Of a stretch of DNA of 64,000 nt, positions 56,901 through 64,000 are shown one piece after another (the first letter of the stretch is position 1; each line of letters begins with the position of its first letter). Made by a program: the position numbers and the translations under genes. Under the pieces are notes generated by a model. The model made no database searches, was not told the DNA's origin, and saw only the letters and a list, made by a program, of their open reading frames with translations. Origin of the DNA: Linepithema humile (lineage: Eukaryota; Arthropoda; Insecta; Hymenoptera; Formicidae); NCBI RefSeq assembly GCF_040581485.1, contig NC_090131.1:17441501-17505500 (forward strand), written 5' to 3'.

Positions 56901-59830
56901 CACGCTATTGGATTGCCGTAACTAGACTACCCTTGTATAGGGTGTCCCAGCGGGTATCACCCCGTTCAGATTCTACGATAGCTTGGTGGATTTTACCATT
57001 TGTGAGAAGTTATTGCCCGTTATTGCCTGTTAGAAATATGTGAATTTTAATAATAAATATTTTAAAATCGATTTTTAAATTGCCGTAAAATTTAAATTTT
57101 GTTGAATTTAATTATTTCAAAGGGTTTTTGTATGTATTTATGATTCGTGGAAATGTTTTTATGTTTTAACGCTCGGTATTTTATCATTGAAACAATTGCT
57201 GTTTTTCTTTAATCGTTTTCTATTGTTTTGATGGAGAATTATCGTTGTTGCACACCAGCGATTTTGAAACACCCCGCACAGCAAATCTGTGATTTCGCTG
57301 ATCTCACTTGGGTACGTTCGGGAGGACGGCAGAATATGCTCCTCAGTAGCTACGACTATTCAATAGCTTACGCGGGAATATCGAGATTTACATGGGAATA
57401 TATTTCGTATATCGCAAAATGAAGATTAAAATAATATGTGTATGTTTTTTAACGAGCGTAACAAGCATCCAACACCTTTCAACATTCATCGAGCATTGAT
57501 GAAAAATATGCCGAGCCTGGCCGGAATATAGTTTTAATAACATTGAACAGAAATTTTTTTTTGTGAAATCGTTAATTGGGCAAAAATTCAGAAAAATGCA
57601 CGAGAGTAACAGAATGTTTCGCGTATGATATACATTCCGATCGATAGGAAATATTCCGTTATTAGTTTCAGGTATCACTGAACTCGTGATATAATGCAGT
57701 GGGAGAGAATTCGCGTTATCTTTCCATTCAACCATAACTGCGAGGTAACGATTTTGTAGCATTTGATATAGACATAGGGGAGATAAACGGGACACGGTCT
57801 ACACATTAAGCCCGCGGCACACGAAACGTGTTTTGTTGCCCATCTGCCTGCAATGCATGCTACGCTGTGCTTACCCTCGTTGCTCGCTACAGACTATACC
57901 TTGCCCGCAGCGCTATTCCGTACCATAATATTAGCAGCATTTGTCTGTATTGTAATTATTTAATGAAAGCGTAGCTCGCAACGCGAGCACTTTACATTTT
58001 CTAAAACCATCTCTTGCTCAATATCCCCTTCTTAATATTGCTTAAATAGGACGCGCGATTCGAATTTTCATGTTCTATTATTTTTTATCGTTTATTATTT
58101 ACTTTTCTATTTCCATTTCGTTCGTATGTATTTTTATTGAGCTTTTTTATATCAAATTCTTCAATTCTTTTATTTTTACATCGAATATTTTTTATTACCT
58201 TTTATTAATTGCCTTTTACTTTTTCGCGTTTACCTTCTGCTACACTTTAGCTCTCTTCTCTATTCGGGGAAAAAATACAAAGATTCCGAGATACGAAATA
58301 AATTCGATCTGCGCACTTTTACTCGTTGCTTTGGTCATTTCAGTTTTCGCCTCGCCTATCTACGCCGTCATGTTTTGTCGCGCGTTAGCCGAGAGTGTTT
58401 GATTAAACGACGTCTTCTTCCACTATCGATCGACGGCGGCCGTGCGACAGTAGATTAATTTTCCTTTGAACATCCCGGTACGCGACAGGAATGTAAATAA
58501 ATGGTTTACAACAATCGAGAGCCGATCGGATCAAACTTGTGTATCGGGGGCAACCGGAGCTCTCGCTTTTGGTTAACTCGACTATCGCTTTGCGCCTCCC
58601 CTGTTGTATCCAACTTTCTCTACACATATTTCTAAAGGGGCACGCTCTCAAGTTTCCCTCCAAGCTATCGTCGGGCGTAACCGATGTCTCGTCGCTGACG
58701 TGGAATTTAATTTCGCGCGCGCGCGAGGCGTTGCTTTATACAAAACGTACAAGTCCATCGAGCCTTTCGGCAATAATAGGGAAGGAACGCGCACGGTACA
58801 TAAGACGGCCGCTTTTAATTTTCGCGTATAATCGGGCGCGACGTGTCAGCCGTGGCAACGCAACACACATCTTCCCATTGAAATCCGTCTTTCTAATAAA
58901 ATACGAGATACGGGTGCATAGCGAAACGATCGCGCTTAACTTTTACGATATATCTTTCACACGCCGGCTATAAAGTATAAGGCATAAATCAAAATGTTCC
59001 TCTCAAGAAGAGCGGAAGAAAATTAAAATATTAAATATTAACCGACCCAGTAGTTGTTTAATGGTTAAAAACACATTTTACTAACTGTCTGTAATTTAAC
59101 GCCAATTTTTAGTATCAAATTATTTAATTTAATTTATATGAACGTGGCGTTGTAGTTGGTAGGTTTTTAAAAAGCTGTAATATAAAAAATGTGACAAAAC
59201 ACCGTAATGCTACTTGATATTCAAATGGAATAATTGGGAAATAATTCCAGGATAGAGTAACATGACATCCATTGAGTCTTTTTGTTTTATTAGGAATTTA
59301 TAAACGTTTGTAATCGGATTGGATTAATGGACGCCTGCATAAACATATTGCATATTTAGAAAGTTTAAACCATGTATACACACATAGTCCAGTAACATAA
59401 CCAGCCAACTAATCAAACAAATATCATGCCGCTGTGGTTCGTGCAAAATGAAATTGGAGTGAAATTACGGGCTAGCGTCAGTACTGCTCGAAACAGTTTG
59501 CTCCATAACGCGATGTAGTTAATCTTGCTTCGCGGCATAAGCCATAGATAAGAATAAAACGGTTAGAAAAGCGATGTTAATGGATGGGATTGGCCATTTA
59601 GAGACGGTCTAACGTTTAATGCCGCAGCTTCCGAGAGAATAATTGTTCTGGCGAAACCCGTGCAACGTCCAGCGGGCAGGGAGACGGATCTACGGGAGGA
59701 CGCCTTCATCGTGTCGCCTACGGCGTTAAAGGCGAGGTGTTCCAGGCGTCTCAAAAAGCTCGCCGTACCGAAGACCTACCCTAAACCCACCTTCAAGAGA
59801 CAGAAAACCCGTGCTGCGCGCAAACGGTGA
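53929..59830 (+). CDS. THEG-repeat protein (testicular haploid expressed gene family), seven exons
   Basis: Exons: 53929-54039, 54578-54681, 54755-54847, 55164-55307, 56301-56424, 56540-56765 and 59628-59830 (TGA). All junctions are GT-AG and all phases agree, giving 1005 nt and 334 residues. The protein is very basic and repeats a short motif of the type (R)-x-x-x-LA-x-PK about every 31-38 residues: LLARP (21-25), VMAQPK (58-63), LALPK (97-101), a weaker KLAATK (110-115), LAAPK (178-182), LALP (209-212), LAARRK (242-247), LAKP (275-278) and LAVPK (312-316). This is the THEG repeat. Mammalian THEG and THEG-like proteins are spermatid-expressed and associated with sperm tail microtubules, so a male-germline or axonemal role is likely but inferred. 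The start is uncertain: the first exon is open back to 53842, and an acceptor-like CAG ends at 53850 in phase 0, so an earlier exon may exist upstream. The first donor (GTAGAT, 54040) is weak. The fourth donor could instead be GTACTG at 56456, also phase 0, adding 31 bases-worth of in-frame codons up to HES. The family call is strong; the 5' end is weaker. Confidence 0.8.
56766..59627 (+). other. Large last intron of the THEG-like gene
   Basis: 2862 bases between the GTAGGG donor and the TTAATGCCGCAG acceptor. It contains a possible CAGGGTGTCCC-type element end near 56938 and AT-rich open frames of 110-144 codons that I judge to be chance. No nested gene was recognised. Confidence 0.7.
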
Positions 59831-59988
59831 CGCGGCACGAATACGGCAGACTTGTATAACACGAAACCGCATTAATTTGGGTTTGCTCCTCGAATACAGC
59901 CGTGTGCATTAAAAATGTAACGTGTTTATCGTGGCTTCCGTGTACGTGCGTAATCTCGCAAGTCGACGCTAGATTACATGAATTTTCA

Positions 59989-59992
<4 letters not shown>

Positions 59993-60040
<48 letters not shown>
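59993..60040. repeat. (CT)n microsatellite
   Basis: About 23 perfect CT units, 160 bases after the THEG-like stop codon and probably in its 3' UTR. Confidence 0.95.
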
Positions 60041-60041
<1 letters not shown>

Positions 60042-60061
60042 AGTAAAAATGTATATATCGT

Positions 60062-60077
60062 AATAAATCGTAATAAA
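60062..60077 (+). terminator. Two AATAAA polyadenylation signals downstream of the THEG-like gene
   Basis: AATAAA occurs at 60062-60067 and again at 60072-60077, about 235 bases after the stop codon and just past a CT microsatellite. They are plausible 3' end signals for the THEG-like transcript, but the hexamer is frequent in AT-rich DNA. Confidence 0.25.
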
Positions 60078-63000
60078 TAATAGTATTTGAGAAGTATCTT
60101 GCGCCAAGTGTACGCAGCGATGTAATGAATAGAGGTGGTGTTTCGCGCAAAATGCGCAGCTCACGCAAAAATCTAATAATGCCGGAATATCTTGGTGCGT
60201 GCTTTCATTAATTAATTCCAATTGTACTGGCCGCATTGAATATCGCCGGAACGATAATTTTGCGCACGAGATAATCAGAATACGTATTAACGTGCTATCA
60301 CATACTTTGATATATTCGCGATGCGTACGTGCACGCCCCATCCCGGTTATTTTGCGAACGTTATGATTCGCGCGGAACAGTATATGCAATGCATCAAAAA
60401 GCATACAGAGATCTGTCGTGTCGCATTATGTGCGGGTTGTGGCAAAAGCGTGAGGTATAACCGTGTCGACGTCGTAAATTAGGCCAGCCGGCAATCCGCT
60501 CGCGCTCGAAACAGATTAGTGTTTCGTAATGTTATAACGAACATTCTAGCTGTCGCGCAACTTCGTAAAGACATTCCGCGTTTCGTGATATCTGACGGAA
60601 AGACGAGCCACGGGGAAAGGAAGCATACTGGACTTTAACGTTCGGTATTTTCTTATTTGCGGGAGGAATGCGCGAGAAATACGATACACGCCTTTAACGC
60701 TCGGCGATATTAAAGGGACGTTTATACGGTAAAGCGTTGCAGGAAAGCGTATTGCGCGCTTCCGCGCGGCACGGTTCTCGCGTCAGAAATGAGCGATTTT
60801 TATTCGCGCAGCGAATAAAAAGGATAGCGAGTAACCTGCAATATGCAATAATATGTAATAATAATAATAATGCGAATAATTGCTATCACGTTCAAACCTA
60901 CGCTAATTTATTTCAACGAAATACGCGCATAATTTACTACAAATACGATTCTCGCTCGAGCCATTATTAAAGTAAAAATAATGATCCGTGTAATTCATTA
61001 TATCGACTGAGATAATGGCATTGAAATATTTGAATAATTTAATTTACTTCATTCGCTGCCGCGCTCTCATTTTATACGTCCAACAATACTTGTGCTTTCA
61101 CTGCTTTAAATTATATAGGCATTAACATTCGACGTTGCGAAATTACTTAATTAAAGGTACGCTGTACGCTCTTACCTTCGCCAGGAAATTAAAGCGGTAC
61201 AGATGGTCTTTGAATGTGCAGTCGCGAACATTTTTCTTCTCCGCTGTGTCCGAACCTCTTCCTAATTAACATCTCGTTCTCCAGTTAATGTTACTAATAG
61301 CAGTGTAAGGAGCGAATGTGCTTACGGTACGCGATTTCTGCAAGAGATGCGCTCGAATCGGCGGCGGTCGATACATTTTCACTTGTATTTCACGCGAAAC
61401 GCAGTAATAAGCGTCTTCTGTTTTAATTGTCGATACGAATACGACACCAGCGTGTGACACGCTATGCTGATACCTGCCGTTTTGCATACCGTTATTGCAC
61501 ACGCACGCATTGTTTCCGGTCTGGCATTTATATTCCGCGTTTATACGAAACTCCACGCTCAATACATATCGTGCGAGTACAATCGGATGTGCTTTAATAG
61601 CGAGCGATCATGCACCTATCTGACGGAGTGATTAACTGAGCGCCATCAACGTTTACCTAATTGTTAATATATAGGCTCGCTGCTATTAGAGCATTAAATT
61701 TTAATGACGTTCGATGTACTATCTTAATTTAATTGCGAAAATGTTTCAGCTAAAAGTTACATCTGCAATAAAAAATAATCTTAAAATTCTCAGAATTGAA
61801 AACGATTTTTCGCGAATCCCTTTTTATAACATTCTACACTCTTTCATAACATTGAATATCATATTTTAATGTATTCAAAAATATATATGACGCTTTTGGC
61901 GAATAAAGTGTACGCGCACAGTGCGCGCTTTACGGCGTTCAAGTCCGTTAAAAGATCCGTTATTGCAATTTGTTGCAATGGAAAAAAGGTAGCCTGTACA
62001 GGTCGTAATAAAAATTGACCAGTTCGGCAAATTCGTTATATGCCGAAAAGTACACACACACATACACACAGGTTTCTTGACAGTCCCTTTCATCACGTGA
62101 AAAGCGATTGATACAAACCCTATCGCGGGCAAAGGGAATCAAAGGAGAAAGGCCGGCTTTAATGCACAGGTATAGACTCGCACTAAAAATTCTAACTTTG
62201 TCCGGAAGCAAATTTTGTTTCAAAGGGCAACTGAAACCCGCCGCTGCCCCGCGGTCGCCCTCGCTGCCGTTTGATCCGGCGAAATCCGGACCGCGTCAAT
62301 AGAGATAGCAAAAACGGGGAGCATGAAAAATGGATTTGAAGGGGTTAAAGCTATTGAAACGTCAGACGCGCAGTGTCGGCGGTCAAATTGTGACAAGATA
62401 GGAACTTTCGCGGCGAGGGCGGGAAGATGAACCTCTACAAATACATTTGGCGGATCGTCCGCACGGGCGTTTGCGGCCCGAACGGAATATAAATGCAAAC
62501 GGCAGGAATATGCGGCCGATTCGCTCGCAATTCCATTCACGTCCTAACGCTCCTACGCCCGGGCTGTCACCGTTGACCAGAATCGCGCGGTCCGTTTGAC
62601 CCCCGACCGCCCGCCCGCCCGCTCCGGTTTCCCCGGCTGCGACGACCCGCCAAGCTGCATCCTCTTATCGGAGCGAGAGTGCGTTCGGTAAGCCGAAACT
62701 ATGCGCGGCAGCTACTCGCGGTCACCCGAATCAGTGTTTCTCAAATTGGGTTAACCGAGAAGAAAGCGGGAACATACAGAACCGAGTTTATCTCAATCGA
62801 TTGGTTTAACAGCGTATATTTCGTAAAAATTTAGAGACAATGCTCCCTTGGCGAGATTTATTTCATTTATTCTTGTCCTTTTATTTAACATTTATTTCAA
62901 TCGATACTTTTGTGTTTTTCTCGCTATTATCGCTTCTTCTTATTATTTAAAACCGAATGCAATTAATTAGAACGACTGATTTTTGTCACGACATCTAAGT

Positions 63001-63507
63001 AAATGGTGAAAAATAATGGATATTTCTGAGTAATATTTGAGAAGCACTGTTTTAAATCGCTTGAATGACAAATACGATGCACGTTGAGGTTCGCATTTAT
63101 GCACTCTCTGAATATTTTTATAACGGAGATTATACGTTTCGCTTGTTTCGTGTACTCGGCTTTCAAATCTTTTATTCCATCCAGTGAATCATTACGACGT
63201 AGTATATGATAAATGTATAGGGGCTAGCTGTGAGAGTTGAGAGTTTCCATGTCTGGAAATGACTCTCGATAAATTTACTCAACTGCAAGAAACTTTTACG
63301 TACAAACTTAACTTTGGAATTATATATGATTGGTTCTGGAAGGATGCATTTGAAACATAAATTCAAGTTTTCGAGACGGAGACGAAAACGGCGAGGTAAA
63401 CTATCAAATACGTCGATTTCGAAATTTCTACTTTGCATTTCGTAAACATCAAGTTTCCTCAAAGCAGGTGTGTTTCTTGACGACGCTGAAAACGCCTCGT
63501 AATATTT

Positions 63508-63532
63508 AAAAAAAAAAAAAAAAAAAAAAAAA
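63508..63532. repeat. A25 homopolymer
   Basis: Twenty-five A following TAATATTTA. No retroelement body was identified next to it. Confidence 0.9.
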
Positions 63533-64000
63533 GATAAGAATTGTTGAAAAAAGTAGAAAAATTACTTGCGAAAAATAAAATGGAAATTTATCGGTATCTT
63601 TCCTCGGTGCTAATTAAAGCTGCTTGCTGTTTTCTGATAATTCGCGAAGAAAAGAGGGTGCAATTTCAAGTGCAAAACTCTGCCGATTACGCCCGACATA
63701 ATTACGACGCGACAAGGTACAAAAACTCATTTTGAACGCTCCGGGCATTTCCTGGACATGTTTATGATACTCGCTAGGCCAATAAAGCAGACTCTTGCGT
63801 TAATATAATCAATATATGTTTGATCAGTTGCCAAGTATCGTTACCAATGCCTGCGGCCAGCGCCCGCATAATAGAGCTGCGAAAATATCCGATCTGATTC
63901 ACTGTCAAATTTAACCCGACTCCGCCCGCGTCTACTTGAGAACGTAGGAAACTTTAGCATCCGTTTCGGAATAACTTTCGGAAATAAAGAGGCTAAAGCT

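Larger units (their letters stand above)
59831..64000. other. 3' flank; no recognised gene
   Basis: Contains a CT microsatellite, poly-A and AT-rich or mildly CpG-rich DNA. A CpG-rich patch at 62.2-62.7 kb has short frames on both strands, none recognisable. Confidence 0.5.

Noticed and set aside
57388..57795. 135-codon minus-strand frame in the last THEG intron
   Set aside because: AT-rich DNA, no motif, no splice support; treated as chance.
58070..58402. 110-codon very hydrophobic frame in the last THEG intron
   Set aside because: Phe/Ile/Tyr/Leu richness follows from T-rich DNA, and no membrane protein family is recognisable.
59793..60404. 203-codon minus-strand frame with an Arg-Glu repeat
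   Set aside because: The repeat is the CT microsatellite in reverse, and the frame overlaps the last THEG-like exon antisense.

Overview
The window looks like insect nuclear DNA, most likely from a hymenopteran such as an ant. This is inferred from the gene content, small GT-AG exons separated by long non-coding introns, alternating AT-rich and CpG-rich stretches, and very long GA/TG microsatellites. There are no bacterial-style operons, and most open frames in the window are chance.

Three loci can be supported from reading the sequence. (1) On the minus strand, 8043 down to 4004 holds the first two coding exons of an LHFP/LHFPL-family four-transmembrane protein. The remaining exons must lie to the left of the window. 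The window begins with at least 1.1 kb of uninterrupted (GA)n, which would then fall inside or beside this gene. A CpG-rich block with a GTC triplet run (about 9.1-9.76 kb) lies upstream of the start codon. (2) On the plus strand, 35800-39530 holds a stomatin (band 7/SPFH) gene with its exon order and most splice sites preserved. It also carries a nonsense codon, several frameshifts, a 14-base insertion and a lost splice donor, so it is called an unprocessed pseudogene. (3) On the plus strand, about 53.9-59.83 kb holds a seven-exon gene for a THEG-repeat protein (testicular haploid expressed gene family, sperm/axonemal microtubule associated). All splice phases agree and give about 334 residues.

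Layout: 1-1103 GA satellite; 1104-8043 LHFPL exons and introns; 8044-9760 GC-rich upstream region; 9761-35799 about 26 kb without a recognisable gene, holding diverged direct repeats, microsatellites and a possible MITE; 35800-39530 stomatin pseudogene; 39531-53850 about 14 kb mostly empty, with a 38-base palindrome, a CpG-rich island near 43.7-44.5 kb, a possible decayed coding fragment near 49.4-49.76 kb and a dense microsatellite cluster at 51.9-52.9 kb; 53851-59830 THEG-like gene; 59831-64000 no recognisable gene.

The three loci share no obvious pathway. The most unusual structural signals are two unrelated perfect palindromes of exactly 38 bases with no spacer (7867-7904 and 42709-42746), the GA tract of at least 1.1 kb, and a two-codon upstream ORF whose stop overlaps the LHFPL start codon. 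No convincing new biological system was found.
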